A stretch of 64,000 nucleotides of DNA from Agrobacterium vitis (GCF_013337045.2 NZ_CP118259.1:2852001-2916000), one strand, 5' to 3'; shown: positions 44,374 through 55,037, numbered from the stretch's first letter. Made by a program: numbers and translations. Notes: a model not told the origin generated them from the letters alone.

Positions 44374-47300
44374 ATGGGTCTGCAACGGATTTTAGCCGGG
44401 ACGGCGCTCGCCCTCCTGAGCTTCATGCTGCCAGCCTCCCTACAAACAGCGATGGCTGCCGAAGCCAACCGCAGCATCGCCCTGACCCAGGATGGCGATT
44501 ACAGCGGCTTTGATCTGCGCACAGCGCAAAACGTCACTCTTGACCAATGCCAGGCAAGCTGTATCGACGACAAATCCTGCCGCGCTTTCACCTATAATAT
44601 CAAGGCCCGCTGGTGCTTTCTGAAATCGGATTTCAACCAGGTCAGCCCTTTCGCAGGCGCCGTTGCCGGTAAGATTGTCACCAGTGCCACCGAGCCGGAT
44701 ATCGGCGCGCCTGCAAAGCTCGGCTTCATCTCCGATGGTCTGCGCACACAAGCCAACGCGTTCAAGGCGCGGCTGGCACAGACGGCGGAACAGCCCGAAC
44801 TCGGTCTCAATGGGCTGATTGGCCGCGCCCATGCCAGCCTGTCGGCGGGCAAGGGCACGGACGCCCTGGCCGGGTTTCTGGCCGCCGCCCAGCTTTCCCC
44901 AGAGGATGCCAGCCTGTGGATCAGCGCCGCCCGTGCCGCCAACACCATCAAGGATGATCGCGCTTCTGCCAATCAGGGGCTTTATGCTGCCATTCTCGGC
45001 TATGACCTGACCCGCAGCACCAAGGAGCGAGCCGATGCGCTGGCTGTGCTGGCCAAGGCCCTGGAGAAAAACGAGAATTTCCGCGCGGCACTGAACGCCT
45101 ACAAGGCCAGCCTCGAGCTTGTCGCCGATAAGTCTGTTCGCGCCGCCTATCTGGCGTTGAAAGCCACCAAGGGTTTTCGCATCACCGGCAATAGCGTCGA
45201 TGCCGAAGGCGCCAGCCCTCGCGCCTGCGTGCAGTTTTCCGATCCGTTGATCAATCGCGGCACCGATTACACCTCCTTCGTCACCGTCAATGGCAAGCCG
45301 CCAAAGGTGCTGGAAGCCAAGGACAGCCAGCTTTGCATCGAAGGGCTGGATTATGGCCAGCGCTATACGATTGGACTGCGGGAAGGCCTGCCCTCCTCCG
45401 TCGATGAACCGCTGGCGGCAAAGACCGATATCGACGTCTATATCCGCGACCGCAGCTCGACCGTGCGCTTTACCGGCGACCATTTCGTACTGCCATCTGC
45501 GGCAAGGCGCGGCATTCCGCTGGTCTCTGTCAACACCGACAAGGCAAATCTGAAGCTCTATCGGATTGGCGAACGGGCGATTGCGCCGCTGATGAGCAAT
45601 TCGCAATTTCTCTCGCAGCTCAGCGGTTACGGTGCCGACCGGATCGAAAAGGACAATGGCGAACTGGTCTGGCAAGGCTCGATCGACATTGAAAGCAGCC
45701 TGAACCGTGAAGTCACCACCAGTTTTCCGGTGGACGAGGCTCTGCCGGAACGCAAGCCCGGCATCTATGTGCTGACGGCGTCCCCCAATGCTGGCAAGAG
45801 TGATGAATGGGAAGACCGCGCCACGCAATGGTTCCTGGTGTCCGATATCGGCCTTTCCACCTTTGCCGGTACTGACGGGTTAAATGTGTTTGCCCGCTCG
45901 CTGAATTCCGCCAAGCCAATCGCCGGTGTCGAGCTGAAACTGCTGGCCCGCAACAATGAAATCCTCGGCACTGCCACCACCGATGATCAGGGCCGGGCCA
46001 CCTTTTCGGCTGGCCTGATGCGCTCCGGTGCGGCGCTAGCACCTGCCGTTCTGACCGGCGAGCAGCCAGGCAAGGATTTCGTGTTCCTCGACATGACCAA
46101 GGCTGGTTTCGACCTGTCGGACCGGGGCGTCACCGGGCGCACCGCGCCGGGCGCCATCGATATTTTCGCCTGGACGGAACGCGGAATCTACCGCCCCGGC
46201 GACATGGTGCATGTTGCAGCCCTTGCCCGCGACATCGGCGCGGAAGCCATCGACGGCCTGCCGCTGACCTTCATTTTCACTCGGCCCGACGGCGTGGAAT
46301 ATCGCCGCATGGTCAGCACTGGTGCCGGTCTTGGCGGCCATGTTGTGGATCTGGCGCTGGATACCTCGGTGATGCGCGGCACCTGGACGCTGGGCATCCA
46401 TGTCGATCCGAAAAAACCGGCCATTGCCGAAAAAACCTTTCTGGTCGATGATTTCCTGCCCGACCGGATCGAGTTCGACCTAAAACCGGCAGAAAATGTG
46501 CTGAAACCGGGTATGCCGCTCGCGGTTGGTGTCGATGGCCGCTATCTCTACGGCGCACCGGCTGCTGGCCTTTCGCTGGAAGGCGACATGGTCATCAAGC
46601 CGACCCGCAGCCGCGATGACTTGCCCGGCTTCGTCTTCGGCCTTGCCGATGAAGAGGCCGGAGACAATAGCAGCCTGACGCTGGATGCCCTCCAGCCATT
46701 GGATGACAAGGGCCATGGCAGCGTCGATCTTCAGGTCGATGACCTGCCCGCCACCACGCAACTGTTGCAGGCGCAACTATCCGTGCGCCTGAAGGAAGGC
46801 GGCGGCCGGGCGGTGGAGCGGCAATTGACCCTGCCAGTCGAGACCGGCCAACCGGCTATCGGCATCAAGCCAGAGTTCTCCGGTGAGCTTTCCGAAAACA
46901 GCACCGGACATTTCCAGCTCATCGCGCTCGACGCCGAGGGAAAGCCGCAGGCGCTTCCTGGTGCAAAGTGGAAATTGCTGAAATTGGAGCGCGATTACCA
47001 ATGGTATCGCGATGGCAGCGCCTGGCGCTTTGAGCCGATCACCAGCACCAAGCTGGCAGCCAGCGGCACGGTCGATATCGGCGCGGAGAAAACCGATCTG
47101 CCGATGCCGGTCGGCTGGGGCCGCTACCGGTTGGAAGTCGATGCGCCCACACCGAATGGCGCTGCCTCCAGCATCGAATTCAATGCCGGCTGGTTCGTTG
47201 AGGCGGGATCGACCGAAACCCCGGATGCCCTGGAAATCGGCCTCGACAAGCCGGTCTACAAGATCGGTGAAACGGCAAAGCTGAAAATCTCGTCGCGCTA

Positions 47301-49923
47301 TGCCGGTGAGGTTCTGGTGACCATCGGCTCGGAAACCCTTGTCGCGACGGAAACCGCCAGCATCGCTGCCACCGGCGGCGAAATCGATATTCCCGTCACC
47401 GACAATTTTGGCGCGGGTACCTATATCACCGCAACCCTCTATCGTCCGGGCGAAAGCCAGGAGACCCGCATGCCGATGCGCGCCATAGGCGTCACCTGGC
47501 TCAGCGTCGATCCGGCCAACCGCAAGCTGGCCATCAAGCTCACCCCGCCACAGCAGATCGAGCCGCGCCGCAAGCTGACCGTGCCGATCAGCGTCACCGG
47601 TGGCGGCAATGATGCCTATGTCACGGTGGCGGCGGTGGATGTCGGCATTCTCAACCTCACCCGCTTTGAGACGCCGGACCCGGATGGCTGGTATTTTGGC
47701 CAGCGCCGTTTGGGCATTGAAATGCGTGATCTCTACGGTCAGCTGATCGACGGATCGCTTGGCGCCATGGGCAAGCTGCGCACCGGCGGCGATGGCGGCA
47801 TGATGGCCTTGCAGGCCAGTCCGCCCAAGGAAAAACTGGTGGCGCTGTTTTCCGGCCCCGTTCACCTCGACCATACCGGCAAGGCGCAGGTCGAGTTTGA
47901 CATTCCGCAATTCAACGGCACCGTGCGCCTGATGGCCGTCGCCTGGAACCGCACCGGTATCGGCCATGCGCAAACCGATGTGATCGTTCGCGATCCCGTG
48001 GTCATCACCGCCTCGCTGCCGCGCTTCCTCGCCCCCGGCGATCAGGCCCGCCTCCAGCTCGATCTGGCCGCCACCGATGCGCCGGATGGAGATTACCTGT
48101 TGTCGCTGAAGGGCAATCCCTCCGTGGAAATCGACCCTGCCAAAGCGCAGATTCCAGTCACGCTAAAGGCAGGGGCGCGGACCAGCCTGTCGATCGGGTT
48201 GAAGGGACTTGTGCCCGGCGATGGCACTGTTTCCGTGGCGCTAACCTCTGTTGGAACGGCTTCTGCTGGTGGCGACAATGGTTCAGCAACGCCTGCCACA
48301 GGCGCAAATACCGGGGAGGCAAAGAACACTGGGCTGTCACTCACCCGGTCGCTGGATCTGCCGGTGCGCCCAGCCGCACTGCCGGTGACGACGCGGCGCG
48401 AATTGCCGCTGGCAGCGGGCAAGAGCCTGACGGTGGACGGCGATCTTCTGGCCGATAGCGTGTTGCAAGGCGCGTCGCTGAGCATCTCGGTGTCACGCGG
48501 CGCCAATTTCGACATTGCCGCCCTGCTGACCAGCCTTGACCGCTACCCCTATGGCTGCGCCGAACAGACCACCAGCCGGGCGCTGCCGCTGCTCTATCTC
48601 AACGATCTCGCCAATGTGGCCGGTCTGCCCAATGATGCCGATATCAACCGGCGCATTCAGGACGCTATCTACCGGGTGCTGTCCTATCAGGCAGCACAGG
48701 GCAGTTTCGGCCTTTGGGCGCCCGGTTCGGAAGACCTGTGGCTGGACGCCTATGTCACTGACTTCCTGACCCGCGCCCGCGAAAAGGGCTTTGATGTGCC
48801 CGATGCCGCCCTGGTGCAGGCTTTGGACAATCTGGCCAACAAACTGTCCTATGACACCGATGTCGAAGCGCAGGGCAATGAAATAGCCTATGCACTCTAT
48901 GTGCTGGCCCGCAATCGCCGCGCCGCGATCAGCGATCTGCGCTATTATGCCGATACGATGCTGGACCGGTTCCCGACGCCACTGTCCAAAGCGCATCTGG
49001 CTGCGGCCCTGTCGCTCTATGGCGACCCGGTTAAGGCCGAGGCAATATTCCGCACCGCAAGCGCCCAGTCACAGCAAGGCTCGATCACGCCGGTCAGTCT
49101 CGCCCGGTCGGATTACGGCTCGCAACTGCGCGATGGCGCCGCCATCCTGGCGCTGGCCGCCGAGGCCCGACCCGTACCGCCGATCATCCCGGCCCTCAGC
49201 AGGTCGGTGATCGAGGACTGGAAGAGCAAGTCCTATACCAGCACCCAGGAGGAAAGCTGGATGCTGCTGGCCGCCCGGGCGCTGGACAAAAGCGACGATG
49301 GCCTTGCCGTGACCGTCAATGGCAGCCTGAAAACCGGCGGCTACCGGGCGAGACTCGAGGGCGAGGACCTGATGCATCAGCCGGTGACGCTGGACAATAC
49401 CAACGCTGATCCGCTGACGGCAACAGTCACCACCGTGGCCGTGCCGAAATATCCGCTGCCGGCGGCCAGCGAAGGCTTCACCATCGAGCGCAGCTATTAC
49501 ACGCTGTCGGGTGAGAAGGTGAATATCAGCGAGGCGGCGCAGAACCAGCGTTATGTCGTGGTATTAAAGGTTGCCCAGACTGCTATGGGAGAACCGAGCC
49601 TGCCAACGCAATTGCTGGTGACAGACCTCCTGCCAGCTGGCCTGGAAATCGACAATCCGGCCCTGGTCGGCAGTGCTGATCTCGCCAATTTCGACTGGCT
49701 GGGCGAGACCAAAGCCGCCCATCTGGAATTCCGCGACGACCGCTTTGTCGCTGCCCTCGACAGCGCCAGCCAGGACAGTGGCGACATGGTTCTCGCCTAT
49801 GTGGTGCGCGCCGTGACACCGGGCGTGTTCGACCAACCCGCCGCCAGCGTCGAGGACATGTATCGCCCGCAGCGCTATGCCCGCTCGGCAACGGGACGCA
49901 TGGAGGTCAAAGCAGAACAGTGA
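44374..49923 (+). CDS. Bacterial alpha-2-macroglobulin with N-terminal PAN/Apple domain
   Basis: A giant 1849-residue protein. The signal peptide ends TAMA (cleavage after residue 28) and there is no lipobox, so secretion into the periplasm by signal peptidase I is expected. A cysteine-rich PAN/Apple module (about 36-93, DQCQASCIDDKSCRAFTYN and WCFLKSDF) follows, then MG-type beta domains, a bait-like region, and the thioester motif C1395-A-E-Q1398 in YGCAEQTTSRALP, followed by the alpha/alpha thioester domain. Such proteins trap proteases that enter the periplasm. GAGGGG precedes ATG 44374. It is coupled (GTGA) to pbpC, the pairing known from E. coli yfhM-pbpC, which links protease defence to cell-wall repair. 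Confidence 0.93.
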   Translation: MGLQRILAGTALALLSFMLPASLQTAMAAEANRSIALTQDGDYSGFDLRTAQNVTLDQCQASCIDDKSCRAFTYNIKARWCFLKSDFNQVSPFAGAVAGKIVTSATEPDIGAPAKLGFISDGLRTQANAFKARLAQTAEQPELGLNGLIGRAHASLSAGKGTDALAGFLAAAQLSPEDASLWISAARAANTIKDDRASANQGLYAAILGYDLTRSTKERADALAVLAKALEKNENFRAALNAYKASLELVADKSVRAAYLALKATKGFRITGNSVDAEGASPRACVQFSDPLINRGTDYTSFVTVNGKPPKVLEAKDSQLCIEGLDYGQRYTIGLREGLPSSVDEPLAAKTDIDVYIRDRSSTVRFTGDHFVLPSAARRGIPLVSVNTDKANLKLYRIGERAIAPLMSNSQFLSQLSGYGADRIEKDNGELVWQGSIDIESSLNREVTTSFPVDEALPERKPGIYVLTASPNAGKSDEWEDRATQWFLVSDIGLSTFAGTDGLNVFARSLNSAKPIAGVELKLLARNNEILGTATTDDQGRATFSAGLMRSGAALAPAVLTGEQPGKDFVFLDMTKAGFDLSDRGVTGRTAPGAIDIFAWTERGIYRPGDMVHVAALARDIGAEAIDGLPLTFIFTRPDGVEYRRMVSTGAGLGGHVVDLALDTSVMRGTWTLGIHVDPKKPAIAEKTFLVDDFLPDRIEFDLKPAENVLKPGMPLAVGVDGRYLYGAPAAGLSLEGDMVIKPTRSRDDLPGFVFGLADEEAGDNSSLTLDALQPLDDKGHGSVDLQVDDLPATTQLLQAQLSVRLKEGGGRAVERQLTLPVETGQPAIGIKPEFSGELSENSTGHFQLIALDAEGKPQALPGAKWKLLKLERDYQWYRDGSAWRFEPITSTKLAASGTVDIGAEKTDLPMPVGWGRYRLEVDAPTPNGAASSIEFNAGWFVEAGSTETPDALEIGLDKPVYKIGETAKLKISSRYAGEVLVTIGSETLVATETASIAATGGEIDIPVTDNFGAGTYITATLYRPGESQETRMPMRAIGVTWLSVDPANRKLAIKLTPPQQIEPRRKLTVPISVTGGGNDAYVTVAAVDVGILNLTRFETPDPDGWYFGQRRLGIEMRDLYGQLIDGSLGAMGKLRTGGDGGMMALQASPPKEKLVALFSGPVHLDHTGKAQVEFDIPQFNGTVRLMAVAWNRTGIGHAQTDVIVRDPVVITASLPRFLAPGDQARLQLDLAATDAPDGDYLLSLKGNPSVEIDPAKAQIPVTLKAGARTSLSIGLKGLVPGDGTVSVALTSVGTASAGGDNGSATPATGANTGEAKNTGLSLTRSLDLPVRPAALPVTTRRELPLAAGKSLTVDGDLLADSVLQGASLSISVSRGANFDIAALLTSLDRYPYGCAEQTTSRALPLLYLNDLANVAGLPNDADINRRIQDAIYRVLSYQAAQGSFGLWAPGSEDLWLDAYVTDFLTRAREKGFDVPDAALVQALDNLANKLSYDTDVEAQGNEIAYALYVLARNRRAAISDLRYYADTMLDRFPTPLSKAHLAAALSLYGDPVKAEAIFRTASAQSQQGSITPVSLARSDYGSQLRDGAAILALAAEARPVPPIIPALSRSVIEDWKSKSYTSTQEESWMLLAARALDKSDDGLAVTVNGSLKTGGYRARLEGEDLMHQPVTLDNTNADPLTATVTTVAVPKYPLPAASEGFTIERSYYTLSGEKVNISEAAQNQRYVVVLKVAQTAMGEPSLPTQLLVTDLLPAGLEIDNPALVGSADLANFDWLGETKAAHLEFRDDRFVAALDSASQDSGDMVLAYVVRAVTPGVFDQPAASVEDMYRPQRYARSATGRMEVKAEQ

Positions 49924-52007
49924 TCCGGCGCGGCAAGACATTCGGTTTGGTGCTGCTGACCGGCCTGCTTGTGGGCGGGGCGGTCTGGCATGGGCTGAAC
50001 CGGCTGGATGCGGCCTTCCCGCCGCCACTTGATGCGATCAGCCCCAATTCAGCAGAACTTCTGGATGCCGATGGGCAATTGCTGCGGGCCTTTACCACGC
50101 AAGAGGGTCGCTGGCGGCTGAAAACCGTAGCCGCCGATGTCGATCCTTTGCTGATACGCATGCTGGTCGCCTATGAGGACCGACGTTTCTATCATCATTC
50201 CGGCGTCGATGGGTTGGCGCTTGGCCGGGCGGCCCTTCAGCTCATCCGCCATGGCCGGATCGTGTCAGGTGCCTCAACGCTCTCCATGCAGGTGGCACGG
50301 CTGATCGAACCTCGAAAATCACGTTCCTTTCTGGCCAAGACCCAGCAAGCGCTGCGCGCCATCCAGATCGAGCATCGGCTGGACAAGGCCGCCATTCTCG
50401 ATCTTTACCTGACCCATGCCCCCTATGGCGGCAATCTCGAAGGGGTTCGGGCCGCCTCACTTGCTTATTTTGGCAAGGAGCCGAAACATCTGACGCCTGC
50501 GCAAGCAGCACTGCTTGTCGCCCTGCCACAATTGCCGGAACGGCGGCGACCCGACCGCTTTGCCGATAACGCCCTTGCCGCCCGCGACCGAGTGCTGGCG
50601 CGCATGGAAAAAGCCGGCATTGTTTCTGCGCAGGACCGGCAATTGGCAAGCGCCGTGCCGATCCCAAAGACAAGGCTGGAATTGCCGATGCTCGCCGCCC
50701 ATGTCGGTGATGCCGAGCGGCGCAAGCGGCCAGAAAGCCTGACCTATCCGACCACACTCAAAAAAGACGTGCAGGCAACGCTGGAAACCGTGGCGAGACA
50801 AGCGGCCCAAAGACTTCCGCCAAAAGTATCGGTGGCAATTCTGGCTGCCGACATCCGCACCGGCGAGATTCTCGCCCGGGTCGGTTCCGCCGCCTACCTC
50901 GATGCCAGCCGCTCCGGCTGGATCGACATGACGCGCATCAAGCGGTCGCCGGGCTCGACGCTGAAACCGTTGATCTACGGCCTGGCTTTCGAACAGGGAT
51001 TGATTGCCCAGGATACGGTGATCGAGGATCGCCCCGCCGATTTCGCGGGCTATAGGCCGAAAAATTTCGACATGCATTATCAGGGCGACGTCACCATCCG
51101 CGATGCCCTGCAACTGTCGCTCAACGTGCCTGCGGTCCGCTTGCTGGAAGCGGTCGGCCCCTCGCAATTGCTATCCCGGCTGAAAAGATCAGACATCAGG
51201 ATCGACCTGCCCAAGGCGGAAACCCCGGGACTTGCCATTGCGCTGGGCGGTGCCGGTACGACGTTGAAGGATCTCGTCACGCTTTATGCCGCCCTTGCCC
51301 GGCAAGGCAGCGCCATCCGGCTGCGCGACTGCGCCATGCTCGGTAGCGCCCATGCCGAGCCCGGACGCCTGCTGGAACCGGCTGCGGCCTGGAACGTCAC
51401 CGATATCCTGTCCGGTGTCGCCCCGCCGCTTGGCGCACTGACCGGACGGATCGCTTATAAGACCGGCACCAGCTACGGCTACCGCGATGGTTGGTCGATC
51501 GGTTATGATGGCCGCACGGTCATCGGGGTGTGGATCGGCAGGGCGGATAACAGTGCCATTCCCGGTCTGACCGGCTATGGCACCGCGGCCCCTGTTTTGT
51601 TTGAGGCTTTTGCCCGGTCCAAATTGCCGCGAGCCCCCCTGCCCCCGCCGCCGGATGGCGCCTTGCGGATCGCCAAGAGCGATCTGACACCCGGCCTCAG
51701 GCGTTTTTCGCGCGATGCCAGCGGCCTGATCGCCCTCAATGCCCGCGAAAAACCGCCGATGATCGTCTATCCACCGGAAGGCGCCCATGTGGAACTTGGC
51801 CGGACCGCCGACGGCGCGCAGCTGCCGCTGGTGTTGAAACTTCAAGCAGGCCGCGCGCCGTTCCGCTGGCTGGCCAATGGACAGGCCCTGCCGGATCTTG
51901 CCCGTACCCGCACCACCCGCTGGACGCCCGATGGCAATGGGTACTCGACACTCACGGTGATCGATGCGAGCGGCCGCAGTGCCAGCGTCGGCATTTTCCT
52001 TCAATAA
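49920..52007 (+). CDS. pbpC: Penicillin-binding protein 1C
   Basis: A 695-residue bifunctional peptidoglycan synthase. It has an N-terminal signal anchor (about 7-25) and a GT51 transglycosylase domain with catalytic E86 in the EDRRFYHHSGVDG motif and GASTLSMQVARL. The transpeptidase domain has the active Ser S346-T-L-K349, S400-L-N402 and K514-T-G516, and a C-terminal BiPBP_C domain (from about 590) typical of PBP1C. It extends glycan strands and cross-links them at the outer face of the inner membrane. It starts at GTG 49920, overlapping the macroglobulin stop. Whether PBP1C has transpeptidase activity is debated for E. coli; all motifs are intact here. Confidence 0.95.
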   Translation: MIRRGKTFGLVLLTGLLVGGAVWHGLNRLDAAFPPPLDAISPNSAELLDADGQLLRAFTTQEGRWRLKTVAADVDPLLIRMLVAYEDRRFYHHSGVDGLALGRAALQLIRHGRIVSGASTLSMQVARLIEPRKSRSFLAKTQQALRAIQIEHRLDKAAILDLYLTHAPYGGNLEGVRAASLAYFGKEPKHLTPAQAALLVALPQLPERRRPDRFADNALAARDRVLARMEKAGIVSAQDRQLASAVPIPKTRLELPMLAAHVGDAERRKRPESLTYPTTLKKDVQATLETVARQAAQRLPPKVSVAILAADIRTGEILARVGSAAYLDASRSGWIDMTRIKRSPGSTLKPLIYGLAFEQGLIAQDTVIEDRPADFAGYRPKNFDMHYQGDVTIRDALQLSLNVPAVRLLEAVGPSQLLSRLKRSDIRIDLPKAETPGLAIALGGAGTTLKDLVTLYAALARQGSAIRLRDCAMLGSAHAEPGRLLEPAAAWNVTDILSGVAPPLGALTGRIAYKTGTSYGYRDGWSIGYDGRTVIGVWIGRADNSAIPGLTGYGTAAPVLFEAFARSKLPRAPLPPPPDGALRIAKSDLTPGLRRFSRDASGLIALNAREKPPMIVYPPEGAHVELGRTADGAQLPLVLKLQAGRAPFRWLANGQALPDLARTRTTRWTPDGNGYSTLTVIDASGRSASVGIFLQ

Positions 52008-52318
52008 CATTGACTTAAACTTATATACAATAAACTTATATACCCTCTATAAAAAGGGGGAAATGCCAAATTTAAGTCGATCTTAACAAACGCCCCCTAA
52101 TGTCGTTGATTGACGATGATGTCGCTTGACCGCCAGCGCCTGCACAATGACTGTGAGAGGTCTGACACGCTTCTGGACAGCGATGGCAGAGACTTGCCGC
52201 TCAAGACATGCCGTCCTTATCCGGAAATCGCTTTGCATTTGCTGCCTCAATCGCTCAGCCAAACGCGCCTAAGACGCGTATCCGGCCAGGCGACATGGCT
52301 TTGGAGAAGCTGGTACCC
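52008..52318. other. AT-rich control region before the chemoreceptor gene
   Basis: 311 bp without a supported gene. Its left part has the direct repeat AAACTTATATAC at 52016-52027 and 52031-52042 (15-bp period), then CTCTATAAAAAGGGGG. The right part is GC-rich and open in the receptor's frame back to 52208, but the likely start is 52319. Confidence 0.55.
52016..52042. repeat. Direct repeat AAACTTATATAC, two copies
   Basis: Two identical 12-mers spaced start-to-start by 15 bp just after the pbpC stop, in a very AT-rich patch unlike the surrounding DNA. Possibly regulator-binding sites for the chemoreceptor promoter. Confidence 0.6.
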
Positions 52319-54850
52319 ATGTTCATAGATCGCTTGTTGTCGCGTTTCCGCATTCAGACCAAGGTGTTGATTTTCATCCTTCCCTTCGTCGTCACCATCG
52401 GCGCGGTCGGCTTTACCGGTCTCTATGCCTCCGGCCTGCTTCAAGGCCGGATGGAGATTTCAAACAGCGTGTTGCAATCTTTGAGCGGGTTTCGCGATGT
52501 GTCTATCGCGATGACGGACTTTCTCGACAAGACCACAGAGCAAAGCCGCAATGCGGTTACCGAGAAACTGAAAGAACAGCAGCGGGTGCTCAAGCGCACG
52601 CTGGATCAACTCGATACCAATGCCGATGGCCGAAGCGAGCTTGAAAAAGCTTCGACTGCCGTCGATGGCGTCGTCAGCCACATGGGCACGCTCTGGTCGC
52701 TGCATGAAACGGAAGCCAACCTGATCAAGGATATGAACCAGGGCACGGCCAATATTGTCGCCGCCCAGAATGACCTCTCCGAGGCCATGAAGAAAGTGAC
52801 CTTGTCGATCCAGGCTGACGAGACCGCCGCCAAGCAGATGTTGCGCGACGCCGACAAGATAGCGCTGACCAGCGGTTTTCTGACAGATATCAATCGCAAA
52901 TTCGGCAGCCTGCCGACACCGGAAGAGAAATTCGACTACGTCGCGGCCAATCTCGCCGAAATGAAGACCCGCCAGCCACCCCTGGCCGCTGCCCTGCCGG
53001 AAAAGAACAAATCTGCCGCCCGCACCATCGAGACCATCATCAAGGATCTCGGCGACATGGTAACAGCAGGCGACAAATCGCCGGAAGTGGCGGAAGCCAT
53101 GGCGACCAAACTGCGGAATTTTACCCAGCTTTCCGCCTATCTCGGCCTTGCCGCGCAGCAGAAGATGAAGGATGCCACAGCCCGCTTCGGCGAAATGGAC
53201 GTGCCTCTGGAAAAGGCGCAGCTGCTTTTGACCGATGGGCGCAGCCTGATCGATGCCGCCTACAGGTTCCAGATCACCACCGCCAGCTTCATGCTGGCGC
53301 CGACCGAGCAGAATCTCACCAGCCTGCGCAAGGAATTTGCCGGGTTAAAAACAGCGCTCGCGGCACTCAAGGGCACATCCGGCTCCTTTGGGCTCTATGC
53401 GCCGCTTGAAGCCAAGCTGACACCCGCCATCGCCCTGATGGAAAAGGCCAGCACCGAACTGGTCAAGATCAGCCAGGACCGTCAGACCAATTTCCAGACC
53501 GCCAGCACCGATCTCGACCGAATCTGGCAACAGCTGACATCTTTTGCCGAAATGCAAAAGGTCAGCGCCGGAGAGGAACGCCGTGACGCCAATTCGATTT
53601 CCATTGGTGCCATGACCCTCGGCCTGCTGATTTCGCTTTTTGCCGGTATCGGCCTCGTTCTCACCTTCAAAGGCCCGATTGGCCAGATCACCGCCGCCAT
53701 GCGCCGCCTGGCCGAGGGCAAGCTGGACACCGGCATCAGCGGGGAAGCCCGGGTCGATGAAATCGGCGAAATGGCCCGCGCGCTCGGCGTGTTCAAGCAG
53801 AATGCACTGTCGAAGATCGAGATCGAGCAGCGCAGCGAGGCTGAGCGTAATGAAGCCGAGGAAGAGCGCCGCCGCAACGATGCGGAAAAACAGGCCATCG
53901 ACCGGCAGATCGAATTTGCCGTCAATGCACTGGCTGGTGGATTGGGGCGGCTGGCCAGCGGTGATATCTCCGTCACCATCGATACGCCTTTTACCGGCCG
54001 CCTCGAACAATTGCGCGTCGATTTCAACACCTCGCTGCAAAACCTTCAGGACACGATGCGCCAGATCCGCGCCAATACCTATATGATCCAGCGCAATGCG
54101 GGTGAAATGACCGCTGCCGCCGACGACCTGGCCAAACGCACCGAACAACAGGCCGCATCGCTGGAACAGACCGCCGCCGCCGTCGACGAAATCACCGTGA
54201 CGGTGAAATCCTCGACCGAACAGGCCCAGGCCGCCAACACCATCGTTGCCGAGACCAAAACCGCAGCCGATACCTCCTCCAAGGTCGTCGCCAGCGCCAT
54301 CGATGCCATGGGCCGGATCGAGAATGCCTCCGGCCAGATTGTCCAGATCATCGATGTTATCGACGAGATCGCCTTCCAGACCAACCTTCTGGCCTTGAAC
54401 GCCGGTGTCGAAGCCGCCCGTGCCGGAGAAGCGGGTAAGGGCTTTGCCGTGGTTGCCCAGGAAGTGCGCGAACTGGCGCAACGCTCGGCCAATGCCGCCA
54501 AGGATATCAAGGCGCTGATCAACACGTCGAGCACGGAAGTCGCCGCCGGTGCAAAGCTGGTACAGCGCACCGGTGAGGTTCTTTCGGAAATTTCGACGAA
54601 AATCGTCAGCGTTTCACAGCGCGTCGAAGCGATTGCGCTGGCCAGCCGCGATCAGTCGACAGCCTTGGGCGAAGTCAATTCCGCCGTCAACGGCATGGAC
54701 CAGATGACCCAGCGCAATGCCGCCATGGTCGAGGAAACCAATGCCGCCACCCGCCAATTGGCTGACGAAGCCGATACGCTGATGGGTCTGGTCGATCAGT
54801 TCAAGCTCGGTGCCGACCCAAGAGACCGGGCGCAGACCAGAGCCGCCTGA
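52319..54850 (+). CDS. Methyl-accepting chemotaxis protein
   Basis: A receptor of about 843 residues. The first membrane helix (about 14-36) is [22 protein letters not shown] long helical periplasmic domain of roughly 370 residues follows, then a second helix at about 425-447 ([16 protein letters not shown]). A HAMP domain with [20 protein letters not shown] is next, and then the cytoplasmic signalling coiled coil. Its conserved tip reads [44 protein letters not shown] in pieces. There is no CheR-docking pentapeptide at the C-terminus. ATG 52319 ([15 protein letters not shown]) has a GGAG 12 nt upstream; ATG 52295 and 52208 are possible earlier starts. The ligand is unknown. Confidence 0.93.
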   Translation: MFIDRLLSRFRIQTKVLIFILPFVVTIGAVGFTGLYASGLLQGRMEISNSVLQSLSGFRDVSIAMTDFLDKTTEQSRNAVTEKLKEQQRVLKRTLDQLDTNADGRSELEKASTAVDGVVSHMGTLWSLHETEANLIKDMNQGTANIVAAQNDLSEAMKKVTLSIQADETAAKQMLRDADKIALTSGFLTDINRKFGSLPTPEEKFDYVAANLAEMKTRQPPLAAALPEKNKSAARTIETIIKDLGDMVTAGDKSPEVAEAMATKLRNFTQLSAYLGLAAQQKMKDATARFGEMDVPLEKAQLLLTDGRSLIDAAYRFQITTASFMLAPTEQNLTSLRKEFAGLKTALAALKGTSGSFGLYAPLEAKLTPAIALMEKASTELVKISQDRQTNFQTASTDLDRIWQQLTSFAEMQKVSAGEERRDANSISIGAMTLGLLISLFAGIGLVLTFKGPIGQITAAMRRLAEGKLDTGISGEARVDEIGEMARALGVFKQNALSKIEIEQRSEAERNEAEEERRRNDAEKQAIDRQIEFAVNALAGGLGRLASGDISVTIDTPFTGRLEQLRVDFNTSLQNLQDTMRQIRANTYMIQRNAGEMTAAADDLAKRTEQQAASLEQTAAAVDEITVTVKSSTEQAQAANTIVAETKTAADTSSKVVASAIDAMGRIENASGQIVQIIDVIDEIAFQTNLLALNAGVEAARAGEAGKGFAVVAQEVRELAQRSANAAKDIKALINTSSTEVAAGAKLVQRTGEVLSEISTKIVSVSQRVEAIALASRDQSTALGEVNSAVNGMDQMTQRNAAMVEETNAATRQLADEADTLMGLVDQFKLGADPRDRAQTRAA

Positions 54851-54934
54851 ACAAAATCAAGGCTTTCAACAGATCGAGCCGGTGGGGAAGTCCGCCGGTT
54901 CACGCATTTTAAACCCCTGTTTCGGGCTTTTACG

Positions 54935-54975
54935 ACAGCGCCGTGCGCCCTGTTTGGCGCACAAAGGTTCGCTGT
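54935..54975. other. Hairpin part 1 of a putative rhizobial intergenic module
   Basis: ACAGCG (54935-54940) pairs with CGCTGT (54970-54975), and inside it GTGCGCC (54943-54949) with GGCGCAC (54956-54962). It is a two-level stem in non-coding DNA after the chemoreceptor gene. Confidence 0.75.
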
Positions 54976-54987
54976 AGCTCTTTATAT

Positions 54988-55037
54988 CTACTGCATAATT
55001 CCTCTAATCGATTCCGATTTGAGGAATTATGCAGTAG
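54988..55037. other. Hairpin part 2 of the module, perfect 17-bp arms
   Basis: CTACTGCATAATTCCTC (54988-55004) and its exact complement (55021-55037) enclose a 16-nt AT-rich loop containing AATCGATT. It follows the first hairpin by 12 nt and precedes the lpsL-like start by about 60 nt. Similar TGCATAATTCC hairpins are, to my memory, widespread between genes in Rhizobiaceae. Confidence 0.9.

Noticed and set aside
44440..45828. A 462-codon minus-strand frame inside the macroglobulin gene
   Set aside because: No start signal or family features; a reading-frame artefact of GC bias in a long gene.
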